NCBI GenBank assembly: GCA_001600495.1
Contig: BCKE01000008.1
Span: 286,410-350,409 of the forward strand
DNA: 64,000 nucleotides
Source of the DNA: Pilasporangium apinafurcum
Taxonomy: Eukaryota > Oomycota > Peronosporomycetes > Pythiales > Pythiaceae
Direction of reading: 5' to 3'
Below are positions 32,237 through 43,229 of the stretch, one piece after another (position 1 is the first letter of the stretch; every line of letters begins with the position of its first letter). The position numbers and the translations under genes are program-made. The notes below the pieces were generated by a model. That model did not search any database and was not told the DNA's origin. It saw nothing but the letters and a program-made list of their open reading frames with translations.

Positions 32237-35200
32237 CTATGAGACTTCACCTGAAACTGCGTTGTAATAATAGGAATTGCTCTCTGCATCGTATAGCTGT
32301 TCCCAGGCGCTGGTGGTGTCTTCATTTGTTTGTCGGCTTGGATTTGTCCAACTTGTTTCACCTGTAATCTGATTATAGAAATAGTTGTTTCCTGCTTCGT
32401 CCTGATATTCCACCCAATTTGTCTCGTGGTTCAAGTGGTCGATGTCTATCGTTTCCTGAGGACTAAGTTCCTGAGAAAGAGGAAGCGACGCGTCGATGTT
32501 CTCCATCAGTGGTTTGGCTTGATGTGATGCCAAAGAGTCTGACACAGCCTCCACCGTATCTGTTACATGTATTTGCTTGTTTTTCTCTGTTACCATTTGA
32601 CTTTGCTCACGAAGGAAGATTTGTTGCACCAAAGCATCCGTTTTGTTCCAATCTTTCGCCGCAATTGCAGCTTCCATCCAGGTCATATGAACGTCACGTG
32701 ATGAATACGGCACTGGAGATTCACGTAACTGCTTCACTTGGGCAAATAGGGCCAAGGATATTTGGTCATCATGGTCAGATGTATCCCTCGCACTGCGTGG
32801 CGACAGTGACCATCGGGTTTCACCAGTAATTTCATTGTAGTAATACGTGTTTTGCGTAGAGATATCTACGTATTCTACCCATTTCTTGCCGAGTGCACGC
32901 GTTTTTTGTGACCGAGCTGTCATCGACTCTGAATTGCTTTGCTTTTGCATTTCATGAAACCATTCCCGAGAAGAATTGCTGCGAGTAGTAAACGTTTGGT
33001 AGTCAACACCAAAATCCTCTGGCTTTTCCCATCGATATTCACCTGTTAGCGCGTTGTAGTAATACATATTGCCGCTTGCTTGATCCACATGCTCCGTCCA
33101 GATTGGCCGTTGCTCGGTACTTTCGATGAGATTTCCCTGGGTGTCGTATTCATATCCATATCGATATTGCCAGTGCAATGGCCGCGGATATTCACTGCGA
33201 ACGCTTCGAGCAGTGCGATGCGACGTCATACGGGTGTCTCCTAGTGAAGCATGTACACTTCTCGGTGAAAGTGATCCTTTAATGATGTCGGTTGGAGGGT
33301 GATAGAAGAAGAAATGTCCACTATCTGGATCTACTCGTTTTTCCCATTGCCCCAGGAGTGGACCTTGGCGAATCGCAATGTTCAATAGCTGCTGTCGATC
33401 CTGTTGCTGTTGTTCTTCGAGCCATTGCTGACGTCTGGGAGAAGACTGTTTATCTGTGAAAATGGCGTTACCAATCGTCTCCGGTAGATCCCATTGGTAT
33501 TCGCGCGTTTCACAATTGTAGTAATAAGTGGCCTGAACGGTATCGTCAAAGGCTTCATACCAATTACTTTCTTTTTCTCCCTTTGAGGGAATGGCATCAT
33601 TAATAGCATTTTCTGTGCTTATATCAACCCTATTTGGTTGTTGACTATGCCCGATTCCTTGACTCATCGGTTGAGCAAAGTTGTCGTGGAAAATATCCAT
33701 CGCGAGTGGTTTTTGCCATCGTGTTTCTCCGGAGAACGTATTGTAGTAATATTCTCGTTTGGTAGCTTCATCCCACATTTTAATCCAGCAATTTCCTCCT
33801 TCGAGAAATGCACAGCGCACTCGGAAACCTCTGAATGTTTTCTGAATCATCGTGGCAGCGCGTCGTTCACGTCGAACTTTGTTCTGCAAGCGCTTAGTGC
33901 GATTCTCCTTTGTTTTAATAATCACTCCCTCTGTCAAGGGCTCCAACTCGCGCTTAACAAGACGCAACTGCTTCGATGTGTCGTTCAACGCGGTCGTCAG
34001 CGCCTCCAAGTTGCGCTGATCCAGTGCAATTTCCACTCGTTTGGCACGGAGTTGATCAGTAAGTTGTACTTGTAAATATTGCGTCAAGTAACGCTGCGGT
34101 GTGCCTGTAATCCGACTGGAGTCGTGATATTTTGTCTTGATTTGCATGGTTTTCTCCAATTCCAAAGTCAGGGCATGCTCTTCAGCCCCATCCGACTGAA
34201 GTTTTCTGGTCAAGCTTTCCACTTTATCTCGCTGCTCCTGCATCAACAATTCCAGCCTTGCAGCCTTCCCGAACAAGGGTTTTGCTAGTATCTGTAGCTT
34301 TTGTAGCTCGCGTTGTATCTCTGCCTCTGCACGTGCGCGATGGCCACGTAACACACGCTGGATGTCAATTGCCGCTTTCATCTTTTTCTTCTGCGCTAGC
34401 ATTGTCAATCGTAGCGCTTTGGCAAAACCACGACACATGTACATCCGATACGCATTTTGAATAGTCTGTGCCGCTGTATTCTCTCGTGTGCGAAGTTTGA
34501 TCAATCCAAGAAGCACCGCAGACAAGTGCTTGTCACGCAACCCCCTCCAATAGCGTTGAATAGTTAATGCTGCATTAAATATTTGGAGTTCCTGGACTTC
34601 GTGTCTGAGAATACGCGCATTTCGTCTTGCAATATGTCCTCGGAACAGCTTTTGCATATGAGTGGCGCCATCTTGACGACGTTTCTCGTGTACAAGTTCA
34701 GCAATTCGCTGGGCACGTAATCGACGCCCATCATGACCCCGATAAACGCGTTGGATGCACATTGCGGCTTGTTTTTCTCTCTCAACTTGACGTCGATTGG
34801 CTTCTCGGGCGGCCTGCAACATCGCCGCATCAGATCGTCCACGATGACCACGATATGCACGTTGAAGTTTTACGGCTGCAAGTTCGTTCATGGCTCGAAT
34901 ACGTGCTTCAAATTGCTTCTGGCGGTGGATGTCCTCTCGCATTTTATGTACTTGCTTGCGAGCGCAATATCCACGATAGATTTTTTGAAATATCAGTGCA
35001 GCTTCTTCTTCACTTTGTTGAATACGACGCAATCGTTTCGCTCTAGCAAGCATTCTCCGCAATTGTAGATCTCGATATGCTTGTGCTATTCGTGTGGCAG
35101 CTTTATATTCCTGCTGCTGCTGCTTCTCGAACGACAAGCGTTTTCGGACAAGAAAACCACGTATGCGTGCCTGAATCTTTGGTAAAATACGCTTCTCCAC

Positions 35201-36799
35201 AAATCTTAACTTGGCTTCATACAATCCTCCTCGAGCGAGGCATCCGCGCATAGCAGCTTGGATTTTAATCGCGCTTCTTAGCCGAAGCACGCGAAGATCA
35301 CGCTGACGACAAAGTTCCGCGGCGTTTGGTAGTGGTTGATACCCGAAAAACCCCGTAGCCCACTCCACAAATTCGAGTTTCTGGATTAATTTCTGTAGAA
35401 ATCGACGCCCAATTTGGTCACAATTAGTGAGGTCGAGTGTAATGAGATTTGTGCATGCTGTAGTGAGGGAGTCGACACCTTTTTCTGTAATGCGAGGGCA
35501 GTTGGCAAGACAAAGGGCTGACAAACGCGAGCAATGGTTGCTGCTGGTAGTACTAGACGATGATGTAGGTGTGCCTCCACTACCAAGTTCATCTAAAGCT
35601 ATATCGCTGATCCTTTGACAGCTCGACAGGTTCAAGTATGTCAGATTGGAACAATGCTGAGCTAATGCACGTATGCCTTGAGCATCTATGTTCGGACTAC
35701 CACTGACATCCAACCATGTCAATCGATGGCAATGCACTGATAGTTCCAATAGATCCTGATTTGTGGTCTTCACGCAACCGGCTAATGACAAGGTTTCCAG
35801 AAGAGAACATTGCTTCGCCAAAGCTCGAATCGCTACGCTGCTCACATCATGACACCCTGTGAGTTTCAACGTAGTTAACAATGGACAACCCTTCGCGATC
35901 GCTCGCACTCCAAGATCATGCACGTGTCGACAACCAAAAAGGTCCAGCACTCGCAAGCTGGGGCAAAATTTCCCGATCTCGATCAATGCCTTGTCTCCAT
36001 ACTCACCCACACGATCACATTGTGAGACATCCAAGTATTGCAGGTTTTCCTTGCAACACTGCGCGATTTTCACGATTCCAACATCCGAAATCTGCCGGCA
36101 TCGCTGCATGATGAATTTCTGGATCATCCAGCAGCCCGCCGCCAGCGTCTGTAGAATTGCATCGTTTAGCTGTGGACAATCACTGAGGTCGACAACCACT
36201 AGCTTGCAATTATGTGCAAGCAAGCGTATCCCTAAGTCGGTGATTTTGTCACATTGTGCCAAATAAATCGTATCCAAATATTTGCAGTGTCGTGCAATCA
36301 CCCAAAGCGAGGCATCTGTGATGTGTGTGCATCCAGAGAGATTGAGGCCGCGCAAATTTGGCACAGTGTTGACTATTTCTTGCAGAGTCGCATCTGTGAC
36401 GGTTATACCAGTATCTAACGCGTGCTTTTGTAGATCAATAATGTGATGGAAATGACCTTTTTCATCCGCGAGAAAATTCTGTAGAAAAGAGCGCATCTGT
36501 CTTTGCTGACGCTCCTCTAATGGCATCGAGGGACAGGTTTGCAAATGCTTCCCTCCACTAATGGGTCGTAACGTTACCGGTGGCAATAGCGACAGTGCTA
36601 CGGGCGACGTGGAAATTGGAGAGCTTGGGCGCTTCATCTTGTGCGATTTGGTTGTCTGTTTTTGGGATGTCATGATTGTAGCCGAGATTGCATTCTGGTT
36701 AGGTGATATATCATCATCATTATATCGTGAAGATCCGCTATTTCTCATATGGTAGGACGTTGGCATCGCGGCGATTGCAGGTACTCGTGGATCCTTCAT
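32237..36799 (-). CDS. Giant LRR - IQ - WW mosaic protein
   Basis: A single 1520-residue frame with no intron, from ATG 36799. After a low-complexity N-terminus, residues about 125-430 hold cysteine-containing LRRs of the F-box/AMN1 kind (LRGLNLSGCTHITDASLWVI; DLSDCPQLNDAILQTLA; and so on, about a dozen). No F-box was seen. Residues about 510-860 hold roughly ten IQ motifs (IQARIRGFLVRKRL; LQRAYRGHRGRSDAA) for calmodulin or EF-hand light chains. A coiled coil follows, then repeated WW-type modules (GNCWIKMWDEATKREYYYNT, TGEYRWEKPEDFG, TGETRWSLSP). The last module stops at YYYNAVSGEVS, before its second Trp and Pro. A scaffold role, possibly flagellar or cytoskeletal, is inferred. The stop is about 100 bp from the SSADH stop. 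Confidence 0.85.
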   Translation of the reverse strand: MKDPRVPAIAAMPTSYHMRNSGSSRYNDDDISPNQNAISATIMTSQKQTTKSHKMKRPSSPISTSPVALSLLPPVTLRPISGGKHLQTCPSMPLEERQQRQMRSFLQNFLADEKGHFHHIIDLQKHALDTGITVTDATLQEIVNTVPNLRGLNLSGCTHITDASLWVIARHCKYLDTIYLAQCDKITDLGIRLLAHNCKLVVVDLSDCPQLNDAILQTLAAGCWMIQKFIMQRCRQISDVGIVKIAQCCKENLQYLDVSQCDRVGEYGDKALIEIGKFCPSLRVLDLFGCRHVHDLGVRAIAKGCPLLTTLKLTGCHDVSSVAIRALAKQCSLLETLSLAGCVKTTNQDLLELSVHCHRLTWLDVSGSPNIDAQGIRALAQHCSNLTYLNLSSCQRISDIALDELGSGGTPTSSSSTTSSNHCSRLSALCLANCPRITEKGVDSLTTACTNLITLDLTNCDQIGRRFLQKLIQKLEFVEWATGFFGYQPLPNAAELCRQRDLRVLRLRSAIKIQAAMRGCLARGGLYEAKLRFVEKRILPKIQARIRGFLVRKRLSFEKQQQQEYKAATRIAQAYRDLQLRRMLARAKRLRRIQQSEEEAALIFQKIYRGYCARKQVHKMREDIHRQKQFEARIRAMNELAAVKLQRAYRGHRGRSDAAMLQAAREANRRQVEREKQAAMCIQRVYRGHDGRRLRAQRIAELVHEKRRQDGATHMQKLFRGHIARRNARILRHEVQELQIFNAALTIQRYWRGLRDKHLSAVLLGLIKLRTRENTAAQTIQNAYRMYMCRGFAKALRLTMLAQKKKMKAAIDIQRVLRGHRARAEAEIQRELQKLQILAKPLFGKAARLELLMQEQRDKVESLTRKLQSDGAEEHALTLELEKTMQIKTKYHDSSRITGTPQRYLTQYLQVQLTDQLRAKRVEIALDQRNLEALTTALNDTSKQLRLVKRELEPLTEGVIIKTKENRTKRLQNKVRRERRAATMIQKTFRGFRVRCAFLEGGNCWIKMWDEATKREYYYNTFSGETRWQKPLAMDIFHDNFAQPMSQGIGHSQQPNRVDISTENAINDAIPSKGEKESNWYEAFDDTVQATYYYNCETREYQWDLPETIGNAIFTDKQSSPRRQQWLEEQQQQDRQQLLNIAIRQGPLLGQWEKRVDPDSGHFFFYHPPTDIIKGSLSPRSVHASLGDTRMTSHRTARSVRSEYPRPLHWQYRYGYEYDTQGNLIESTEQRPIWTEHVDQASGNMYYYNALTGEYRWEKPEDFGVDYQTFTTRSNSSREWFHEMQKQSNSESMTARSQKTRALGKKWVEYVDISTQNTYYYNEITGETRWSLSPRSARDTSDHDDQISLALFAQVKQLRESPVPYSSRDVHMTWMEAAIAAKDWNKTDALVQQIFLREQSQMVTEKNKQIHVTDTVEAVSDSLASHQAKPLMENIDASLPLSQELSPQETIDIDHLNHETNWVEYQDEAGNNYFYNQITGETSWTNPSRQTNEDTTSAWEQLYDAESNSYYYNAVSGEVS

Positions 36800-37015
36800 T
36801 TTTGATTTTTGTAGCTGCCTAGATAGATGTACATATCAGTAAAACAAATTACCATCAACATACTAATAATAGCCATCTTTTCGTTCAACATGCATGCAGC
36901 TCCGATTACTCTTTATCACATTCGTCGTTGGGAGCGAAACACCGACGATTCTCGTTTTCAAACTCTTGAAGCTCTACACACATTGCCTTACTCTTTGTAT
37001 TGACGTCGATCAGAT

Positions 37016-37429
37016 TCACGTGGCTAAGTCCACTGATGTTTGCGCTGCTTTCACGGGGAATGAGGCAGCTGGCGCAGTGTAGGATGCGACCAAGGCAGCA
37101 AAGGAGAACATAATGGACATGGAAAGCTGGCGGATGTCCATGTCACGGCTGCCCATGTTGACATAGGAAGCACCACAGAATAGGAAAGACCCCCATGCAA
37201 AGACGCGCAGCTAAAGATCAGTAGGAAACGTATTCAGTACAGTGTATCGAGCTGACAGATACAGTGGACACGAATCTCTTATTTTTACCTTGAATGTGAA
37301 GCTGAGGAACCCGAGCAGGAGTGACAAAAGAGAGTAGTAGTCGATAGGAGTCTGTGCTGGGTCATACTTGGACTGGATAAAGGAATGCACTTCCGCTGGT
37401 CGCTTTGGATCTCCACTCACGGCCGCCAT
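37016..37429 (-). CDS. Asterix / WDR83OS, PAT complex subunit of the ER
   Basis: Two exons (37429-37289, 37210-37016), 111 residues. The N-terminus SGDPKRPAEVHSFIQSKYDP matches the 'DPRRP..V..Y' start of Asterix. It is followed by DYYSLLSLLLGFLSFTFKLR and FAWGSFLFCGASYVNMG, then RDMDIRQLSMSIMFSFAALV ASYTAP, giving three membrane segments in the right positions (family length about 106). In the family, Asterix and CCDC47 form the PAT complex that chaperones transmembrane segments during insertion at the ER translocon. It is divergent from the transportin gene with 149 bp between ATGs. Confidence 0.85.
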
Positions 37430-37578
37430 CTTCCCGCGTTTTCCCTCTTTCTCTTTGAATGACGTTCGCAGGTTGTTGTCAGAGTGATGGTCCAGAAGTG
37501 AACACATGAAGAGGCTAGTAATTGGCGACGTTGGGTATACCAACTACGCATCAATCTCAGTTGAGTGAGTGCACCAAG

Positions 37579-40500
37579 ATGGAAGAGCAACTTGTGGCAT
37601 GCGCACGCCAACTCTTTGAAGGAATCCCTGGCAGTAATGAACAGCGTGCTGCCAATGAATGGCTGATGATGATCCAGCGACAAGAAGAAGCGTGGGAAGC
37701 CACGTTACATGTTTTGACCCACCCGCCGTGTGATCCAAGTACGGAACAACCGCTGGAAGCACCAATGCTGGTAGCGATGCAAATCTTGCGGTTAAAGGTT
37801 CACGAGGAATGGCTACGTATGGGCGATCAGCAAAAGCAATTCGTTCGTCAGGTGAAATTGTATTATTACTGCGATATATTGAACATTATTTTGTGCTATC
37901 GACCGATATAGCTTATTGTATCTTGCCTGTGTGCATGTGGAAAGAATAGACATTGCTACACTTATTGGGTAATGCATGCACGTCAAGAAAGGGCGCATTT
38001 TCTCCGACGACATTTCGAATTGCATGTGTTACAATTGGTGGTATAATCGCCAAGTCTTGTCGTGAATGGACCACCTGGAAAAACGACTTACAAGTGATCC
38101 TGGATGCTAGTTTGAAGGAAAACAACCCTCTGGGAGCTAAAATGGTGCGTTGTCCTTCGTCGTTTGCTCCATAGAAATGTACATTCAGTATGCACATCCG
38201 TTGGGAAATGGCTTTACTTATACGTATTTTGCGTTGTACGATAGCTGGTAGACGTGCTGGGATGCATTCCGGATCAAATTGTGTCGTCCGCGTCAATTTG
38301 GACGCATGCTGAAATGGCGAGCGTGATTAAATTATTCGAGGACGAATACAGCGATGTCATGCGTACTGTACAAATGATTTTTTCAAGCATGTACGTCTTC
38401 TGGGCCACTGGATAAGTTTATTGCAACTGATTGCGCTTATATTTGTGCATGATCGTTCTTTCACGTTTAGTCCAGAAGCAAGAAGTAGTACTCTTCTTTG
38501 CTTGGAGAACTGGTGCATGGGGTGCATTCCAATGTATGAAGATTTTGGATTGAATGCTGTACATATATATCAAGGGTATGCTAAAATGCGCAGCAAAGTG
38601 ACACTATTGAATTCGGTGTCATCAAGATATGGTTTGCGTGGACTGACAATTGATTTCATGTAGGGGTCTGCTTGACCTACTGTTCGATGCAGTGACCTGC
38701 GAGAATGAAGAACAATCGCAGGTAATCATATCGTTTACTTGAAGATCATTAGATCATGGTAGTTGTTTTCTGACTAATAACCAATCCTGGTAATTGTTTG
38801 ATTCTTCATAGCTTGCTGCAGAAATCATTGCTGATGTATTGGCAAGCAGTGGAGGTGCGCCGGTTACCAGGACATTAATCGAGGCTGTGAGTCATACTGG
38901 TGTTCGTGTCTTGGCATCAAAATTCCCGTTGGAACAGCAGCAGTTGTCACAACACGACAACAGAAATCAGCGCGTTATCCAAACAACAATCTGCAAAGGT
39001 TTATCTCGGATTGCGAGTTCGTTAGCGATCAATCACGGTGCCACACTTTTCACACAGGAATGGAGTAATGCTGCCAATCATGGGGCTGACATGACATCCT
39101 TCCGATCGCAGTTTCTCGAGTACCTGCTGAATTGCTCCGCATATGAAGATATTGACGTAGTTCAACCCACCTTGGAGTTCTGGTTCTTTTTTCTTGATAG
39201 CAGTGCTGAAACTAGTGCATCATGGCGACTGTTGGATGTGCCATCTCGTGAGCATGCACTTAGTGTTCTAGGACGCTTAGTGAATGCACTGATCAATCAC
39301 TGCAAATATCCGCGTTGGTTCATTGATCTGGAATTGGTTACATGCGACGATCCAGACATCGAGGCAATTAATCTGCTTCGCAGGTAAGCCAATAAAGAAA
39401 AATCTCCTTGCCTAAATACAATGTGTGAACTAACACTGTGTGGATATTTAGAGAAATTGCCGACACGTTATTAAGCCTCTTCTCCAAATGGCCAGATCTC
39501 AGTTCTCAATCGAATGGGAGTAACTTCTTGCCGTGTGTGAGAGGGATGACCGCGTTGATAGAAACGTCATCTGACGTTGCTCTCGTTGACGCCATCCTTT
39601 ACTTACTGGAATACATGATTGAATTGTTCGACATCGATTCTTCTGATTCCGATTCTGACGAAGAACACTACTCACCACAAACATCTGAAGGGATCCTGCT
39701 TCTACAGGGAGTACTTAACTGTTCACATCATTTGCCAACCCATCCTCTTATAATTCATGGTGTTGCCAGGTATGCAAGAAATGAACAAGAATTGTGTTTA
39801 TAAGCATGTCTTATGGCAATTTGATGTTATCCATAGATACATGAGATCTCTCAGTTTGGTGCTGGTTCTGCCTGGAGAGACATATGTACACGTCTCCAAT
39901 TATTTGTGTCGGGGTCTCAGGTTTTCGGCATTATTTGCAACAACAACTCAAGCGCTTCTGTACAACAGCGATGCAGTTGTGTACGTGCTGCCAAATTGCG
40001 TGCGGTGTATTAGGAATGGTGTTTGATTTGCTAACAAATGATTGCTGTCATATCTATCCAGAAAGTATACTAATATTTCAGAGCGAGGCGAACTGCTACA
40101 CCACCTTGTATCCTTTTGTAACTCATTCCCAAATGGAGCCTCGAAGTCAGCCAAGGGTGATCTTCTTGAAGCCACATTTCGGCTAATTTCTGGAATATCA
40201 AACTCTGGTAAGTGTCATGTCCATGTAGAAAAGGCAAGCTAAATGATTAACCTGTACTTCCATGCATCTTTCATTATAGAATTTGGGGGATTTTGCAATA
40301 AAGTGCTCGCGGAACTCTTCACATCCATTCAAAGTGCTAACATTGAAGATGTCTGTAGCGGTATTTATCTGCTTGGACGAGCTATCAGTGGTGTCCAAGA
40401 TTCTGGCCAAGGCGCCGAGCTCGTTAACCAGATCTGGGGACTCGCGAGCGAATCAATTGCTCGCTGTCAATCAGATGCAGAATGCCGAAAAAGCACTGTC

Positions 40501-41578
40501 CAATTCTTTTTAAATGTCATTTCTCACTTGAATCGCGACCAATTTCTCATTCAGCGTGCGATTTTGGAGATCACACTGCAATGGTACTCGGAGAAACTCT
40601 TTCCGGATATTTTGAAGTGTTATGTGAAAGTTATTGAGAAGGAACATGGAAACGCAGAGTTTGTTCCTACTGCCGAACATTTGATCGAGGTTTGTGCTGT
40701 TTCTCAATATGTACATATTATACGATATTTACAAGTGATCTAATCGTATCCAATGTGTGCGCTGCTATGGTAGCATGTGGTGACAGTGATTCGCCGTAAA
40801 CTGAATGATAATCCAGCATACGATTTTGATGCTGGAAAGCAATCAATGGAGGCGTTTTTTGCTCAACACCAAAATGTAGAGCTTGTGGGTCCCGAAGTTG
40901 TCGCGTTCATGAATCTGCTATCTCAAGTGCTTCGCTCTTTCCCACTCGTGCTCTTCAAGCCACGGCAACATGGAGAACCATCTTTATATTGGATAAGCGT
41001 CCGTTTGGCTTCCATTCTCCTCGATATCGATCACCAGGTTTGGTTAAATTAATCTGTTTATTTGGTCTTGGTAGATTGATTGATGCATGGGTCTATTTCT
41101 GCGTATCAGATGCAAGAGATATGCGATGCTGTCTGCGATTTCCTTCTGGATGCCATGCTTGGTGAAGATATTCAGCTTGTTCACACAATCGAGCATTTCT
41201 CGGTCACAATCGTCCACGCCAGTCTGCAATTTTTGTCCCCAAATCGCCGTCAATACAGACAGCGGAATATCTGGGATTTTCTATTTCAGTTGCTGCATTC
41301 ACTCCGAATTCCTGTCGCTATCAGAGGTACGTGCTGCAAATGAGTCTTCAACTTTGGCTGGAACATTGTTCCATTTCTATTTTTTTTCCTTTAATTTCCC
41401 CATAGATTGTTTCAAGAATGCTGTAGCTACCATAGCTGTGACCAATGGGTTACTACAATCTCTTCTACCGCAAGAGATTTGTCAACAGGTGCCATCTGAG
41501 CTCTGTCGTCTGCACCAACGCCATCGCTTTCGTCAATACCTCACACAGTTGGCCCGCTTGATTGAAGATCAGTCCTAG
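37579..41578 (+). CDS. Importin-beta family receptor, transportin-3 / importin-13 type
   Basis: Many exons. The first seven are 37579-37851, 37950-38144, 38245-38390, 38471-38575, 38664-38721, 38812-39383 and 39452-39769. Later ones lie at about 39837-41575 and I did not fix every junction; the short exons around 39837-40204 are uncertain. The product is about 870 residues, all HEAT-like helices. The N-terminus has SNEQRAANEWLMMIQRQEEA (importin-beta N-terminal region), then QILRLKVHEEWLRM, LLGNACTSRKGAF and RIACVTIGGIIAKSCREW. Mid-protein text (ETLQWYSEKL-like ITLQWYSEKLFPDILKCYVK) and the end (RHRFRQYLTQLARLIEDQS) resemble TNPO3/IPO13. The role would be Ran-dependent nuclear import, for TNPO3 of SR splicing factors. 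An acidic DSSDSDSDEE loop lies at about 39650. Confidence 0.75.
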
Positions 41579-41726
41579 CATAATGACGACAATAATCCAT
41601 GCACAAAGATAATACACTAAATATAGATAAACAATTAGTGTTTGTATTAATTCTGTAATTTTGGCATTTTGCTATTTTGACAACCAAGCGTTCGCGCTTG
41701 TGAAGAAGACAAAAGCTAAGCACAAG

Positions 41727-42212
41727 ATGTTCGCTGTCCGTCGATTGCGTCGCTTTTCCACGAATGCCGCAGCACCACGTCCAGGTACATTGCTAACCAC
41801 ACCAGTGCATTTGTAGTTGGAGTCTCACTTGTAATTGTGGCTCTATGACACAGAGTACCCGACGTCTTTCTTGTCACATTTGAAGACGCAGAAGCTCAAC
41901 ATATTCAACATTGGCATAGCATTCCTGACGCTGTCGCTCTCATCGCAGTTGGTGACATTCAAGCACAAGAATCAGAAAATCGAGTCGGAGAAAGAAAAAC
42001 TGGAAGAGCGCGTGCTGGCGTTGGAGCAATTGGTGGTGAGTCTGGGCGGCACCTTGCCTGAAGATAGCGAGGTCGCTGCCGCGGCGGAAGCTAATCGTAT
42101 GAAGCAGGAAACCCAGCAGCAACGTGAACGCGAAGAAGAAGATGCCAAGGCACTCGCTATCTTGGCTAATGGAGATGATGCGAAGAAACCCAAGAAGGGG
42201 ATGCTAATTTAG
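41727..42212 (+). CDS. Small single-pass coiled-coil protein, probably mitochondrial
   Basis: Two exons (41727-41784, 41854-42212; intron 69 nt), 138 residues. The start MFAVRRLRRFSTNAAAPRP is a typical mitochondrial presequence (Arg-rich, no acids, a possible cleavage after RRFS). A hydrophobic helix follows (IFNIGIAFLTLSLSSQLV), then a long coiled coil (NQKIESEKEKLEERVLALEQ) and an Ala/Glu/Gln-rich tail ending KKPKKGMLI. No enzyme motif is present. An inner-membrane structural or assembly factor is plausible from layout alone. The start lies 149 bp after the transportin stop on the same strand. Confidence 0.65.
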
Positions 42213-42360
42213 GAAACACATAAGCAGCTACTATGTCAAATGGCTGAGATATCCACATTCAAGTCTCTTTACTATCCTACGAATCATTCTTAGCATTTAT
42301 CCCCTACGACGTCATCTATAGATAATATCCACACGTCGATCATAAGCACTTCTCGTCTGT

Positions 42361-43100
42361 TCATTTCTTCATCGTTCCCGGCAGCGACCGCTTTGTGGAG
42401 TTGTTGTCCAGTCGATTCATTTCGTTTACAGCAGTCAAAACTTCGTTAATGTTAGTTTCTAGCACCATACCACCCATGACGATCTCATCCAATGCGTAAT
42501 GCACTTTGTCACTGTGGAAAATCAAATCCAATTCGCATACATTTTCGAAAATCTTGTCGAGTGTTTCCACAAACACTACAGAGATTGGATATAAGTTCAC
42601 AAGTCAGTCCACTTTTGCACCAATACATCGCTCTCTCACGCAACATTCTGTGTATGTCTATTTCTACCTTGAATTAAGTCGAGAATGCCCAGATCGCTCT
42701 CTTGCTTGTCGACGGCAAATACAAAGTACAACGTCGCGTAATGGCGGTAGATCAACTTGACGCCGTCCCCCCAATATCTCACCCTATGACCACAAAAAAC
42801 CAAATTAACATCCACGGCTCGTTTGTGCTCTCACTCTCTCTATCATTAAATACGTACGTTCCCTCTAAGAAGTTGCAAAGTGTGTCCGGTCGCTTGGAAA
42901 CTTGTGTGTAAATATCACGAATCACCGCTTGCTGTTCCGCATCGGGCTACATACAGTAGTGGGCAACATCATATGTCATTAACGTCGCTCGTGGTAGCTT
43001 CATGATACAGCAACTCGGTGTGTGTACGCACCACGTGCTCATAGAACTTGACGATGCGCGGTTTCCCATGGTTATTCACGATCAGAATGCCTTTGATCAT
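42361..43100 (-). CDS. AP-3 adaptor complex sigma subunit
   Basis: Four exons (43100-43032, 42946-42858, 42777-42668, 42575-42361) give 160 residues. The text follows sigma-3 closely: MIKGILIVNNHGKPRIVKFY, VSKRPDTLCNFLEG, GVKLIYRHYATLYFVFAVD, LGILDLIQVFVETLDKIFEN, VCELDLIFHSDKVHYALDEI and VMGGMVLETNINEVLTAVNE. The longin-type fold packs against the delta subunit in the AP-3 coat that sorts cargo from endosomes to vacuole/lysosome. The ATG at 43100 begins the first beta strand. The short Lys-ending tail (TKRSLPGTMKK) matches fungal and protist sigma-3 better than the longer animal tail. It is divergent from the BTB gene. Confidence 0.92.
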
Positions 43101-43229
43101 CGCTCCTGCAGCTTGGTCTGTTAACACTCTTTGCTCTCTCAAGTCATGTACGTGGAAAGATATATCATACTGAATTATCATTGGTAGAAAATATAATTTC
43201 TATATCATTTTAACCAGTAAAACGAGATT

